A stretch of 47,474 bases of DNA, taken from positions 1-47,474 of the forward strand of contig SCOE01000041.1 of NCBI GenBank assembly GCA_005503065.1, given 5' to 3'. Within the stretch, counting starts at the first letter, position 1, and the number at the start of each line of letters is the position of its first letter. The notes beneath the pieces were generated by a model. The model searched no databases, was not told the origin of the DNA, and saw only the letters and a list, made by a program, of their open reading frames with translations. A program made the position numbers and the translations under genes. Below are positions 25,953 to 34,582 of the stretch, in pieces. Source of the stretch: Comamonadaceae bacterium ALPHA2B (lineage in GTDB: Bacteria; Pseudomonadota; Gammaproteobacteria; Burkholderiales; Burkholderiaceae_C).

Positions 25953-26467
25953 GCGGCGCGCAGACCGCGCAGCACTGGCTGCCCCGCGCCGTGGCTGCGG
26001 TGGACGCGCTGCTGGCCGTGCTGGCCGGGTGCGCCCTCTTCGCGCTGATGCTGCTGACCTTCGTGGACGTGATGGGCCGCGAGTTCTACCGCTCCGTGCC
26101 CGGCGCCCTGGAGCTCAGCGAGATGCTGATGGTGGTGGTGCTGTTCTGCGCCCTGCCGATGGTCTCGTGGCGGGCCGAGCATGTGTGCTTCGAGCTGGCC
26201 GACGCGATCTACAAGGGCCGTGCCGAGCGCGTGTCGAAGGCCGTCATGGACCTGATCTGCGCGGCGGCCTTCGGCGGCGTGGGCTGGGCCTGCTGGGGCT
26301 ACGCACGCCGGACGCTGGAGGACGGCGACGTCAGCGCCAACCTGGGCGTGCCGGTGGGCCTCTTCGTCTACCTGATGGCCGCGATGCTGCTGCTGGCCGC
26401 CGCCATGCACCTGATGCGCTGCTTCGTGGCGCCGCCCGCACCGGCGGCCACCGAAGCCTACGAGTGA
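25949..26467 (+). CDS. TRAP transporter small permease (DctQ-type)
   Basis: A 172-residue membrane protein starting at GTG 25949, overlapping the receptor's stop codon. Four hydrophobic segments are predicted by eye (about 20-45, 58-78, 100-120 and 138-160), with the typical FVDVMGREFYRSVPGALELSEMLMVVVLF stretch in the first half. DctQ proteins hold the receptor docking site and stabilise the large permease. The length is at the usual size for the family. Confidence 0.92.
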   Translation: MSGAQTAQHWLPRAVAAVDALLAVLAGCALFALMLLTFVDVMGREFYRSVPGALELSEMLMVVVLFCALPMVSWRAEHVCFELADAIYKGRAERVSKAVMDLICAAAFGGVGWACWGYARRTLEDGDVSANLGVPVGLFVYLMAAMLLLAAAMHLMRCFVAPPAPAATEAYE

Positions 26468-26500
26468 CCTGCGCAACGACAACCAGAAGAGACAGCTCCC

Positions 26501-27793
26501 ATGCAATCCTCCCTCCTGGGCTTCGCCGCCATCATGGCGCTGATGGTGCTGCGCGTGCCCATCGCGATCGCCATGGCGATCGTCGGCTTCGTCGGCCTGG
26601 CGCTGCTGCGCTCCTGGGACGCGTCGCTCGTCAGCGTGCTCTCGGTCATCAAGAGCACCGGCTTCTCCTACACCCTGTCGGTGATCCCGCTGTTCATCCT
26701 GATGGGCAACTTCACGGCGCGCGCCGGCATGGCCAACGAGCTGTTCTCGCTGGCGCGCACCTTCCTGGGCCACCGGCGCGGCGGCATCGCGATGGCGACC
26801 ATCGGCGCCTGCGCAGGCTTCGGTGCCATCTGCGGCTCGTCGATCGCCACCACCGCCACCATGGCGAAGGTGGCCTATCCGTCGATGCGCCAGCTGGGCT
26901 ATTCGGACCGGCTGGCGGCGGGCACCATCGCGTCGGGCGGCACGCTGGGCATCCTGATCCCGCCGTCCACGGTGCTGGTGATCTACGGGATCATGACCGA
27001 GACGAGCATCGGCAAGCTGTTCGCGGCCGGCATCCTGCCCGGCCTGCTGGTGACGGTGATGCTCTGCCTGGCCGTGGCCTGGGTGGCGCGCCGCGACCCG
27101 CAGGCGGCGCCTGCGAGCGAGCGCATCGACTGGCCCGGGCGGCTGCGCGCGCTGCGCGGCATCTGGGGCGTGGTGCTGCTGTTCGCGGTGGTGATGGGCG
27201 GCATCTACGGCGGGCTGTTCACCGCGGCCGAGGGGGCGGGCTTCGGCGCGTTCGGGGCCTTCCTCTTCGCGCTGGGCCGGCGTACGCTGAGCTGGACGCT
27301 GTTCAAGCAGGTGATGAACGAGTCGACGCGGACCACGGCGATGCTGTTCACCATCCTGATCGGCGCCCTGATCTTCGGCAACTTCATGAACTTCACCGGG
27401 GCGCCCGACCAGCTCAAGGACTTCGTGCAGCAGTTCAGCATCCACCCGCTGGCGGTGGTGGCGGCCATCTGCGTGATCTACATCCTGCTGAGCAGCGTGA
27501 TGGAGGAACTGTCGATGATCCTGCTGACGGTGCCGGTGTTCTTTCCGCTGATCGTGCAGCTGGGCTTCGATCCGCACTGGTTCGGCATCCTGATCGTGAT
27601 GGTGGTGATGATCGGCATGATCAGCCCGCCCGTCGGCATGAACCTGTTCGTGCTCAACTCGCTGCTGCCCCACGTGCCTGTGCGCACGGTGTTCGCCGGC
27701 GTCATGCCCTTCCTGGGCGCGCTCATCCTCAGCCTGGCGATCCTCATGCTCTTCCCCTCGATCACGACGGTGCTGCTGCGCTGGCTGGGGTGA
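26501..27793 (+). CDS. TRAP transporter large permease (DctM-type)
   Basis: A 430-residue multi-spanning inner membrane transporter, with about 12 hydrophobic segments. Characteristic stretches are VIPLFILMGNFTARAGMA, GFGAICGSSIATTATMAKVAYPSMRQLGY and GGTLGILIPPSTVLVIYG in the N-terminal half, and MISPPVGMNLFVLNSLLP in the C-terminal half. It couples sodium entry to uptake of the receptor-bound substrate. AGAAGAGA precedes the ATG. It completes the P-Q-M set and is flanked on both sides by dehydrogenase genes of one family. Confidence 0.95.
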   Translation: MQSSLLGFAAIMALMVLRVPIAIAMAIVGFVGLALLRSWDASLVSVLSVIKSTGFSYTLSVIPLFILMGNFTARAGMANELFSLARTFLGHRRGGIAMATIGACAGFGAICGSSIATTATMAKVAYPSMRQLGYSDRLAAGTIASGGTLGILIPPSTVLVIYGIMTETSIGKLFAAGILPGLLVTVMLCLAVAWVARRDPQAAPASERIDWPGRLRALRGIWGVVLLFAVVMGGIYGGLFTAAEGAGFGAFGAFLFALGRRTLSWTLFKQVMNESTRTTAMLFTILIGALIFGNFMNFTGAPDQLKDFVQQFSIHPLAVVAAICVIYILLSSVMEELSMILLTVPVFFPLIVQLGFDPHWFGILIVMVVMIGMISPPVGMNLFVLNSLLPHVPVRTVFAGVMPFLGALILSLAILMLFPSITTVLLRWLG

Positions 27794-27843
27794 GCGACCC
27801 TCCACGACTGTTCTTTCCCTTCATCTTCCGATTCGTCTTCACC

Positions 27844-28788
27844 ATGACTGCTGCTTCATCTTCTTCGCGTCCGCGCCTGGGTTTCGTCGGCCTGGGCGTC
27901 ATGGGTGCCCCCATGGCCTCGCACCTGGCCAACGCGGGCTACCCGGTCGCCCTCTACGACGTGGCGCCGCAACTGGCCCAGCAGCTCGCGCTGACGCTGC
28001 CTCAGGCCCAGGCCTGTGCCACGCCGCGCGAGGTGGGGGCATCGAGCGACATCGTCGTGACCATGCTGCCCAACGGCCGCGTGGTGCGCGACGTGGTGTT
28101 CTCCGAGGACGGACTGGCCGCCGGACTGGCCAGCGGCTCGCTCCTGCTGGACACCTCGTCGGCCGAGCCGTGGGTGACGCGCGAGACCGCCGCCCGCCTG
28201 GGCGAACGCGGCGTGGCCATGGTCGATGCGCCGGTGTCGGGCGCCCAGTGGGGCGCGCAGGCGGCGGAACTGGTGTTCATGGTCGGCGGCGAAAAGGCCG
28301 ACGTGGCGCGCGTCGCGCCGCTGCTGGACGTGATGGGCCGCGCCACCTTCCACCTGGGAGGACTCGGGGCCGGCCACACCATGAAGTGCCTGAACAACCT
28401 GATCACCGCCCTGACGCTCACGGCCACTGCCGAAGGACTCGCGATCGGCACGCACTGCGGCCTGGACCCGGCGGTGATGACCGAGGTGCTGAACGAATCG
28501 ACGGGCGGCTCGTGGATCACGCGCACCCACATCCACCAGCGCGTGCTCAGCCGCAGCTTCGACGACCCCTTCAAGCTGGAGTTGATGCTCAAGGACATGG
28601 GCATCGCGCTCGACCTGGCGCGCGCCGAAGGCCTGCCGGCAATGCTGTCGGGCGCCGGCCAGCAAATGTGGCAGGCCGCCCACCTGGCGCGCGGCCCGGG
28701 CGTGAGCGTGAGCGAGCTGGTGCGCTGGGTCGAGACGCAGATGGGCACCGAGATCCGTTCGCCCGGCAGCCCTACCAGCGCAGCATGA
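27844..28788 (+). CDS. NAD(P)-dependent oxidoreductase, 3-hydroxyisobutyrate dehydrogenase family (second copy)
   Basis: A 314-residue paralogue of the gene at 23967. It has GLGVMGAPMASHL, MVDAPVSGAQWGA and the catalytic Lys block GAGHTMKCLNN. The two proteins differ widely, so this is not a recent duplication. No Shine-Dalgarno sequence precedes the ATG; the leader is pyrimidine-rich. Co-transcription with the TRAP genes is likely from the 50-base gap. Its 3' end overlaps the 3' end of azlD on the other strand by 17 bases, and the last residues (SPGSPTSAA) are low in complexity. Confidence 0.91.
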   Translation: MTAASSSSRPRLGFVGLGVMGAPMASHLANAGYPVALYDVAPQLAQQLALTLPQAQACATPREVGASSDIVVTMLPNGRVVRDVVFSEDGLAAGLASGSLLLDTSSAEPWVTRETAARLGERGVAMVDAPVSGAQWGAQAAELVFMVGGEKADVARVAPLLDVMGRATFHLGGLGAGHTMKCLNNLITALTLTATAEGLAIGTHCGLDPAVMTEVLNESTGGSWITRTHIHQRVLSRSFDDPFKLELMLKDMGIALDLARAEGLPAMLSGAGQQMWQAAHLARGPGVSVSELVRWVETQMGTEIRSPGSPTSAA

Positions 28789-29110
28789 GGTGCAGGGGGA
28801 GGTACACCGCCATGCCGGCCAGCATGGTGCCCAGCACGCCGCCCCGCCAGAAGTACCAGAGCACGCCGGCCAGGGCGCCGTACAGGCGCGCGTCCTGCCA
28901 GGTGTGGATGAACTGGCCGTTCGTCATCAGGATCTCCGGCGCGATGACGGCCGCCAGCGCCGCGGCCGGCGCGTAGTGCAGCGCGCGGTGCGCCCACTCG
29001 GGCAGGCCCCAGGGCCGGTCGAGGATGAAGAAGAAGCATCGCGTGAGCACCGTGACGGCGGCCAGGCCGACGATGACGGCCAGCGTCCAGAGGTCGGTCT
29101 GGCCCTTCAT
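28772..29110 (-). CDS. azlD: Branched-chain amino acid exporter, small subunit (AzlD)
   Basis: A 112-residue membrane protein with four hydrophobic segments and the AzlD-type start (LWTLAVIVGLAAVTVLTRCFFFIL). AzlC and AzlD together export branched-chain amino acids or analogues. The ATG overlaps the azlC stop (ATGA), which fixes the start. Its end overlaps the convergent dehydrogenase gene by 17 bases, so there is no room for a terminator between them. Confidence 0.92.
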   Translation of the reverse strand: MKGQTDLWTLAVIVGLAAVTVLTRCFFFILDRPWGLPEWAHRALHYAPAAALAAVIAPEILMTNGQFIHTWQDARLYGALAGVLWYFWRGGVLGTMLAGMAVYLPLHLMLRW

Positions 29111-29847
29111 CGTTCGTCCTCCGCGTCGGGGCTCAGGCCGAACTGCTTCTCGAGCCAGAAGCACAGCAGGACGGCGGCGCCGATGGCGGCCACGATGTTG
29201 AGCTTGAAGGGCAATGCGAAGGCGGCGACGGCGGTCGCGGCGGCGATCAGCACGGCCAGCATGCGCAGCGGTGTCGTCGCCATCGAGCAGGTCACGGCCA
29301 CGAGGCTCAGCACGCCGGCGAATCCCAGGCCCCACTGCGTCGGGATGAAGTTGGCCAGCGCGATGCCCAGCAGGCTCATGCCCATCCACACGCACCAGTT
29401 GATGGCGTAGCCGCCCACCAGATAGGCCTCCTCGGCGGCGCGCTGGACCGGCTCGTCGCCTGGCTGCGGGAAGCGCCGCGTGAACAGCGCGTAGCTCATG
29501 TCGGCCGTCAGGTAGCCGTGCAGGATGCGGCGCCAGCGGGGCATGTGCATCAGATAAGGCCGCAGGTGCAGGCTGAAGACGACGAAGCGCAGGTTGACGC
29601 AGAAGCCCGTGGCCAGCACCACCCAGGCCGGCGCGCCGGCGATCAGCAACGGGATGGCCGCCAGTTGAGAGCTGCCGGCGAACACCAGCAGCGTCATCGC
29701 CACGGATTCGGTCACGCTCATGCCGGCCTTGAGCATGGCCACGCCCGTCATCAGCCCCCAGGCGCCGATGCCGATGGCGATCGGGGCCATGTCGCGCCAG
29801 CCCTCGCGGAAGGCCGGGTGCCGCCGGATTGCAGGCGACAGGAACAT
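29107..29847 (-). CDS. azlC: Branched-chain amino acid exporter, large subunit (AzlC)
   Basis: A 246-residue membrane protein with AzlC hallmarks: FREGWRDMAPIAIGIGAWGLMTGVAMLKAGMS-type first helix, VFAGSSQLAAIPLL, ATGFCVNLRFVVFSLHLRPYL and GYLTADMSYAL. The ATG at 29847 shares its A with the fmt stop codon (TGATG), so the long upstream extension of the open frame inside fmt is not used. Translation is coupled to fmt, an unusual partner; amino-acid export may simply have been added to the def-fmt operon. Confidence 0.93.
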   Translation of the reverse strand: MFLSPAIRRHPAFREGWRDMAPIAIGIGAWGLMTGVAMLKAGMSVTESVAMTLLVFAGSSQLAAIPLLIAGAPAWVVLATGFCVNLRFVVFSLHLRPYLMHMPRWRRILHGYLTADMSYALFTRRFPQPGDEPVQRAAEEAYLVGGYAINWCVWMGMSLLGIALANFIPTQWGLGFAGVLSLVAVTCSMATTPLRMLAVLIAAATAVAAFALPFKLNIVAAIGAAVLLCFWLEKQFGLSPDAEDER

Positions 29848-30815
29848 CAGGCGTCGGGCAGGCCGAAGACTTGGCCGGGCTTGATGTCGAAGCCGCGCAG
29901 GAAGTCCGCCGCCGCCAGGCGCTTGCCGCCGGGGCGCTGGAGCTCGGAGAGGGTCACTACGGAATTGATAGCAGCTACCGCAATACCGGTGGGCGTTGCG
30001 GCCAGAATCGTTCCTGGAACTGCGCCGGGCGCACTGGGGGCGGCATCGGCTGCCCACAGCTTGACCGTCTCGCCATCGAGGTCGCTGCTGGCGCCGGGGA
30101 AGGGGTCGAAGGCACGAATGCGCCGCACGATGGCCTCGGCCGGCTGCGCCCAGTCGATGCGGGCTTCGGCCTTCTCGACCTTGTGGGCGTAGGTCACGCC
30201 CTCGGCAGGCTGCGGCGTGCGCACCAGCGTGCCCGCCTCGGCCTGGCGCAATGCCTGGACGACGAGGCGGCCGCCCAATGCCGCCAGGCGATCGTGCAGG
30301 CGGGCCGTGTTGTCGTCGCCGATGTCCAGCGATTCGGCGAGGAGCATGTCGCCGGTGTCCAGGCCGGCGTCCATCTGCATGATGGTGACGCCGGTCACGG
30401 CATCACCCGCCTCGATCGCACGGTGGATGGGCGCCGCGCCGCGCCAGCGCGGCAGCAGGCTGGCGTGGATGTTGATGCAGCCAAGGCGCGGCGTGTCCAG
30501 AACCCACTGCGGCAGGATGAGCCCGTAGGCCGCGACCACCATCGCGTCGGCATTGGCGGCTTCGAGGGCGGCCTTCGCCGACGCGGCATCCTCGGTGTAC
30601 TTGCCGTCCAGCCGCAGGCTGCGCGGCTGGGCCACGGGCCAGCCCTGCTCCAGCGCATAGGCCTTCACCGGCGACGCCTGCAGCTTCATGCCGCGGCCGG
30701 CCGGGCGGTCGGGCTGCGTCAGCACCAGGGCGATGTCGAAGCCCGCTTCCTTCAGGGCCTGGAGCGCGACGCGTGCGAATTCGGGCGTGCCCGCAAAGAC
30801 GAGGCGCACGCTCAA
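29847..30815 (-). CDS. fmt: Methionyl-tRNA formyltransferase
   Basis: The 322-residue enzyme formylates initiator Met-tRNA using 10-formyltetrahydrofolate. It begins [18 protein letters not shown] from a TTG at 30815 that overlaps the preceding stop (TTGA); a GTG at 30809 is the alternative. The catalytic block [21 protein letters not shown] and [11 protein letters not shown] are intact, followed by the C-terminal tRNA-binding domain. A patch of about 11 codons (GGT ATT ... GTA GTG, near 29945-29985), encoding [11 protein letters not shown], uses AT-rich codons unlike the rest of the gene and matches the head of the dispersed repeat; see findings. Confidence 0.95.
   Translation of the reverse strand: MSVRLVFAGTPEFARVALQALKEAGFDIALVLTQPDRPAGRGMKLQASPVKAYALEQGWPVAQPRSLRLDGKYTEDAASAKAALEAANADAMVVAAYGLILPQWVLDTPRLGCINIHASLLPRWRGAAPIHRAIEAGDAVTGVTIMQMDAGLDTGDMLLAESLDIGDDNTARLHDRLAALGGRLVVQALRQAEAGTLVRTPQPAEGVTYAHKVEKAEARIDWAQPAEAIVRRIRAFDPFPGASSDLDGETVKLWAADAAPSAPGAVPGTILAATPTGIAVAAINSVVTLSELQRPGGKRLAAADFLRGFDIKPGQVFGLPDA
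29957..29972. repeat. Possible relic of the dispersed repeat inside fmt
   Basis: CTACGGAATTGATAGC matches 15 of 16 bases of the copy B head (CTACTGAATTGATAGC). The next 24 bases match the repeat tail at about half of the positions, so only the head is convincing. It is read as codons within fmt. Chance cannot be excluded. Confidence 0.4.
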
Positions 30816-31315
30816 TCCCGGTCGCCGCCGAGGTTGCCGGGCACGACACGCAGGTCGTCGCCCACGTGCCAGCGGCGCACCACGCCCTGCGGATCGATGT
30901 AGATGTAGAGCAGGCGCGGGCTGTTGGACTGGAGATAGCGCCACTGCCAGACATCGCCATCGAAGGAGCTCACACGGGTGATCTGCTCGGGCCGGCCGTA
31001 GGTGTAGAGAACGTCGGGCACGCGCCAGGCATCGGTGCGGATGGCCCGGGCGAACAGGCCTTCGTTCATGGCCTGGGTGACGGCCACCACGCGACCGGAG
31101 GCGTCGAGGTCAATGTCGTTGACTTCGAAACCGGCCGGCTGGCGCGAGTACTGAAGCCGCTCGCCCCCGCCCGGACGGGGATAGACCGCGGTGGGCGTAC
31201 CCAGCTGCTGCAACGCCTCGGCGCGGGAGGTGCCCAGCGGCAACCGGGCCGGGTCGCTGGCGCAGCCCGCCAGCCCGAAAAGGGTGGCGCCCAGGATCGC
31301 AACGGCACGGCGCAT
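30812..31315 (-). CDS. Small lipoprotein, SmpA/BamE-like
   Basis: A 167-residue lipoprotein. [18 protein letters not shown] has a lipobox with lipidated Cys18. Residues 24-50 ([22 protein letters not shown]) resemble the start of the SmpA/OmlA/BamE fold; a second repeat-like part follows ([25 protein letters not shown]). A GTG at 31321 overlapping the def stop would add two residues; the ATG at 31315 was chosen because it gives a standard lipoprotein signal. Its stop overlaps the fmt start by four bases, so def, this gene and fmt form one operon. True BamE function is not claimed. Confidence 0.85.
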   Translation of the reverse strand: MRRAVAILGATLFGLAGCASDPARLPLGTSRAEALQQLGTPTAVYPRPGGGERLQYSRQPAGFEVNDIDLDASGRVVAVTQAMNEGLFARAIRTDAWRVPDVLYTYGRPEQITRVSSFDGDVWQWRYLQSNSPRLLYIYIDPQGVVRRWHVGDDLRVVPGNLGGDRD

Positions 31316-31317
31316 GG

Positions 31318-31845
31318 TCACGCGCCGCGGCGCCCGTCGCGCTGCTCCTCGCGTTGCTGCTTCACGAGCTTGGTCTTGATCCGATTGCGCTTGAGCGGCG
31401 AAAGGTATTCGACGAACACCTTGCCGCGCAGGTGGTCGAGCTCATGCTGGACGCACACCGCCAGCAAGCCTTCGGCCTCGATCGTCCGGGCGTCGCCGTG
31501 TTCGTCGAGCGCCGTCAGCTTCACGGCGGTGGAACGCTCCACGCCGTCGTAGATGCCGGGCACCGACAGGCAGCCCTCCTCGTTGATCACCTTCTCGTCG
31601 CTGGCCCAGACGATCTCGGGGTTGATCAGCACCAGCGGCTGGTTGCGCTCTTCGGAAATGTCGATCACGACCACCCGCTCGTGCACGTCGATCTGGGTCG
31701 CGGCCAGGCCGATGCCGTTGGCCTCGTACATGGTCTCGATCATGTCGGCCACCAGGGCCTTGATGCGCGCATCGACGCCCTGCACCGGCTTGGCGACCGT
31801 GTGCAGGCGAGGATCTGGGTAGCTCAGAATGGTTCTCAGGGCCAT
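31318..31845 (-). CDS. def: Peptide deformylase
   Basis: The 175-residue metalloenzyme removes the N-formyl group from new proteins. All three motifs are present: [16 protein letters not shown] (metal Cys) and QHELDHLRG (two metal His and the catalytic Glu). The start at 31845 ([21 protein letters not shown]) matches the family; the frame from 31878 adds 11 unconserved residues. It is followed by the lipoprotein gene and fmt, so formylation and deformylation genes share an operon, a common arrangement. Confidence 0.96.
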   Translation of the reverse strand: MALRTILSYPDPRLHTVAKPVQGVDARIKALVADMIETMYEANGIGLAATQIDVHERVVVIDISEERNQPLVLINPEIVWASDEKVINEEGCLSVPGIYDGVERSTAVKLTALDEHGDARTIEAEGLLAVCVQHELDHLRGKVFVEYLSPLKRNRIKTKLVKQQREEQRDGRRGA

Positions 31846-31878
31846 GAATCGGGGAGAAGTTGTGGCTATTTTCGCCAT

Positions 31879-32018
31879 TTCCGCAACCCCACGCCCCCGT
31901 ACGGTGCGATTGACGTTGCCGTGCCGGGGGCTTCGGGCGCAAAATTCGTTGCAAATTGTGAGTATTTGTTCACCTGCCGGGGCGCGTCGATGCTGCGGCG
32001 GTGGGCGACCATCCGTCC
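31879..32018. promoter_or_regulatory. Divergent promoter region of def and the LysM gene
   Basis: The spacer is AT-rich from 31940 to 31972 compared with both genes. It contains a GTGA-N8-TCAC inverted repeat (31958-31973) and TTGCAAATTGTGAG, which may hold promoter elements for either direction. I could not fix a -10/-35 pair. Confidence 0.35.
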
Positions 32019-33353
32019 ATGAAGCAGTCCAGCCTCCGCCTTCGTCCGCACCCGCAACGTGCCGCCCTCGCCGGCGCGTTGGCCACCGCCCTGACCCTGC
32101 TCGGTGCCGGCGGTGCGGCGCAGGCCCAGACCTATCCGGTCACGCCGCAGCAACGGGCGACGGCCCAGCAGGCGGCCGCGCAGGGCGTGCCGCTGTCCGA
32201 ACTGGCGCCCAATGCGCCCGACGAATACACGGTGCGCCGCGGCGACACGCTGTGGGCCATCTCGCGCATGTACCTCAAGAGCCCGTGGCGCTGGCCCGAG
32301 CTGTGGGGCATGAACATGGGCGAGATCGCGAACCCGCACCGCATCTATCCGGGACAGGTGCTGTTCCTCGACAAGAGCGGCGGCCGTGCCCGCCTGTCGC
32401 TGCGTCGCGGCGGCGGCTTCTCCGGGGACGGCGGCACGGTCAAGCTCTCGCCGCGCACGCGCTTCGAGTCGGCCTCGGACCTCGCGCTGCCCACGTTGAA
32501 CCCCAGCCTGATCGAGCCCTTCCTCACCGAACCGGAAGTGGTCGACGAGGAAAGCACGATCACCCAGGCCCCGCGCATCGTGGCCGGCAACGACAGCCGC
32601 GTGATGATGACCCGCGGTGACCGCCTCTACGCCCGCGGCGGCCCCGGCACGCCGCTGGTCGAGACACCCGGCCCGCTCAAGACCTTCCGCGTGTTCCGCG
32701 GCGCCGTGGCGCTCAAGGACCCGGTGACCGGCGAAATCCTGGGCTACGAGGCCCAGTACCTCGGCAAGGTGCAGCTGCAGCGCGGCGAAAGCACCGAGGT
32801 CACGAGCCCGCAGGCCGCGACGGCGGCAGCGCCTGCCGCCGCCGGCACGCAGCTGGGCGTCTGTGGCGAATGCGCGGCGCCCGCACCCGTCGTCGAGGCG
32901 AATTCCGGCACGCCGCTGCCGGCCGGCACGACTGCGGTTCCGGCCACGCTGGACGTGGTCGCCGCGCGCGAGGAAATCCGAGCCGGCGACCGCCTGCTGC
33001 CCGAGCCGCCGCGCAAGCTCGTGAGTTATGTGCCGCGCGCGCCTCAGCAGGTCATCACCGACGGGCGCATCGTGTCGATCTACGGCAGCGCCGTGAGCTT
33101 CGCGGGCCAGAATCAGGTGGTGTCGATCAACAAGGGCGAGCGCGACGGGATCGAGAGCGGCCACGTGCTCGCCATCCTCAAGAACGGCGAAACCATCATC
33201 GACCGCACCGGCGGCGGCAAGGAAACGCTGAAACTGCCCAACGAGCGCATCGGCCTGCTGATGGTGTTCCGCACCTTCACCAAGGTCTCGTACGCCCTGG
33301 TGCTCGAGATCACCGACACGCCGCGCGCCGGCGACCTGCTCGCCAATCCCTGA
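32019..33353 (+). CDS. LysM peptidoglycan-binding domain protein
   Basis: A secreted or periplasmic protein of 444 residues. A Sec signal peptide ends near AQA-QTYPV (about residue 36). A single LysM domain follows at about 67-115 ([32 protein letters not shown]...IYPGQVLFL), which binds peptidoglycan. The remaining 330 residues have no named catalytic motif that I recognise, but include a [20 protein letters not shown] block. It is upstream of dprA on the same strand and divergent from def, an order common in betaproteobacteria. The ATG at 32019 was chosen; the open frame from 32001 offers nothing better. Confidence 0.9.
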   Translation: MKQSSLRLRPHPQRAALAGALATALTLLGAGGAAQAQTYPVTPQQRATAQQAAAQGVPLSELAPNAPDEYTVRRGDTLWAISRMYLKSPWRWPELWGMNMGEIANPHRIYPGQVLFLDKSGGRARLSLRRGGGFSGDGGTVKLSPRTRFESASDLALPTLNPSLIEPFLTEPEVVDEESTITQAPRIVAGNDSRVMMTRGDRLYARGGPGTPLVETPGPLKTFRVFRGAVALKDPVTGEILGYEAQYLGKVQLQRGESTEVTSPQAATAAAPAAAGTQLGVCGECAAPAPVVEANSGTPLPAGTTAVPATLDVVAAREEIRAGDRLLPEPPRKLVSYVPRAPQQVITDGRIVSIYGSAVSFAGQNQVVSINKGERDGIESGHVLAILKNGETIIDRTGGGKETLKLPNERIGLLMVFRTFTKVSYALVLEITDTPRAGDLLANP

Positions 33354-33374
33354 GGCGCCGGGATCCCTGCGGCG

Positions 33375-34517
33375 GTGGAACGGGACGAGCTCGCCGGCTG
33401 GCTGCGGCTCGCCTTGACTCCGGGTGTCGGCGACGGCACGGCGCGGCGGTTGCTTGCAGCCTTCGGCCTGCCCGATGCCATCTTCGCCCAGCCGCGGGAC
33501 GCGCTGGCGCAGGTCTGCAGCACGGCCCAGGCGAAGGCCCTGGGCGACCTGCCGCCCGACTTCGATGGCGCGCTTTCGCGCGCCTGGCAATGGTTGCGTG
33601 ACGCCGACGGCGCGGCGGTCGCGCGTGCCATCGTGACGCTGGGCGACGCCGCCTATCCACCCGACCTGCTGCACACGGCCGACCCGCCGCTCATGCTGTA
33701 CGTCATGGGCAGGCCGCACGATGCCCTGGCCGATCTGGCGCCGCACGCCATTGCGATCGTCGGCAGCCGCAACCCGACGCCCCAGGGTGAGGTCGACGCA
33801 CGCCTGTTCGCCCGCAGCCTCGCAAGCAGCGGTCTCACGGTGGTTTCGGGCCTGGCGTTGGGCATCGACGGTGCCGCGCACGATGGCGCGCTCGACGGTG
33901 CGGCACCCGGGATGGCGCTTGCCACCGTGGCGGTGGTGGGCACCGGGCTGGACCGCGTGTACCCGGCTCGCCATCGAGAATTGGCGCATCGCATCGCCCA
34001 GCGTGGACTGATCGTCAGCGAGTTTCCCCTCGGCACACCGCCGCTGAGCCCCAACTTTCCCAAGCGCAACCGCCTGATCGCCGCCCTGTCCCGGGGCACG
34101 CTGGTGGTCGAGGCGGCCCTGGCATCGGGCTCGCTCGTCACCGCGCGGCTGGCCGTGGAGCAGGGCAAGGAGGTGTTCGCCATCCCGGGCTCGATCCACT
34201 CGCCGCAGTCGCGAGGTTGCCATGCGCTGATCCGGCAGGGTGCGAAGCTGGTCGAGTCGGTACAGGACATCTTCGAGGAGTTGAACCCCGGTGCAGCCGC
34301 GCAAGACAGGGCCGCGACAGCCTCGGAGGACGAAGAAGGCCCTGCGCCGCAGGGCCTGCTCGCACAGATGGGACACGACCCCGTGAGCCTCGACGCGCTT
34401 GGCGCTCGCACCGGCAAGGCCGCCGCCGACCTGCAGGTCGAGCTGCTCGAGCTCGAACTCGACGGCCAGGTGGCGCGCCTGCCGGGCGGGCTCTTCCAAC
34501 GCATGGCACGCGGCTGA
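33375..34517 (+). CDS. dprA: DNA processing protein DprA
   Basis: The 380-residue protein loads RecA on incoming single-stranded DNA during natural transformation. It begins at GTG 33375. A helix-hairpin-helix/SAM-like N-terminus (LRLALTPGVGDGTARRLLAAFG) leads into the Rossmann-type core: AIVGSRNPTPQGEVDA, VVSGLALGIDGAAHDGAL, VVGTGLDRVYPARHRELA, SEFPLGTPPLSPNFPKRNRLIAALS and EVFAIPGSIHSPQSRGCHALIRQGA. The C-terminal 60 residues form the winged-helix domain (HDPVSLDALGARTGKAAADLQVELLELEL). It is intact, suggesting capacity for transformation if the other competence genes exist. Confidence 0.95.
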   Translation: MERDELAGWLRLALTPGVGDGTARRLLAAFGLPDAIFAQPRDALAQVCSTAQAKALGDLPPDFDGALSRAWQWLRDADGAAVARAIVTLGDAAYPPDLLHTADPPLMLYVMGRPHDALADLAPHAIAIVGSRNPTPQGEVDARLFARSLASSGLTVVSGLALGIDGAAHDGALDGAAPGMALATVAVVGTGLDRVYPARHRELAHRIAQRGLIVSEFPLGTPPLSPNFPKRNRLIAALSRGTLVVEAALASGSLVTARLAVEQGKEVFAIPGSIHSPQSRGCHALIRQGAKLVESVQDIFEELNPGAAAQDRAATASEDEEGPAPQGLLAQMGHDPVSLDALGARTGKAAADLQVELLELELDGQVARLPGGLFQRMARG

Positions 34518-34571
34518 AGGGCCATTCGTGGCGCATGCGCCACGTTCGTGCCCGCCCTTACCGTGCTGGGC

Positions 34572-34577
34572 TATATT
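34572..34577 (+). promoter_or_regulatory. Putative -10 box for smg (leaderless candidate)
   Basis: TATATT ends 5 bases before the smg ATG at 34583. A start site 6-7 bases past the box would fall on the ATG itself. No Shine-Dalgarno sequence is present, which fits a leaderless mRNA. No clear -35 was found. Confidence 0.35.
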
Positions 34578-34582
34578 GGGCC

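Noticed and set aside
31160-31315. The lipoprotein gene between def and fmt as true bamE
   Set aside because: Only the N-terminal block resembles the SmpA/BamE family; genomic context and the remaining sequence do not support the name.
31958-31973. GTGA-N8-TCAC as a Crp site in the def/LysM promoter region
   Set aside because: Crp sites have a 6-base spacer (TGTGA-N6-TCACA); here it is 8 and the outer bases do not match.
34340-34362. GC-rich inverted repeat GGCCCTGCG...CGCAGGGCC as a terminator
   Set aside because: It lies inside the dprA reading frame with no following T-run, and the protein continues normally into its winged-helix domain.
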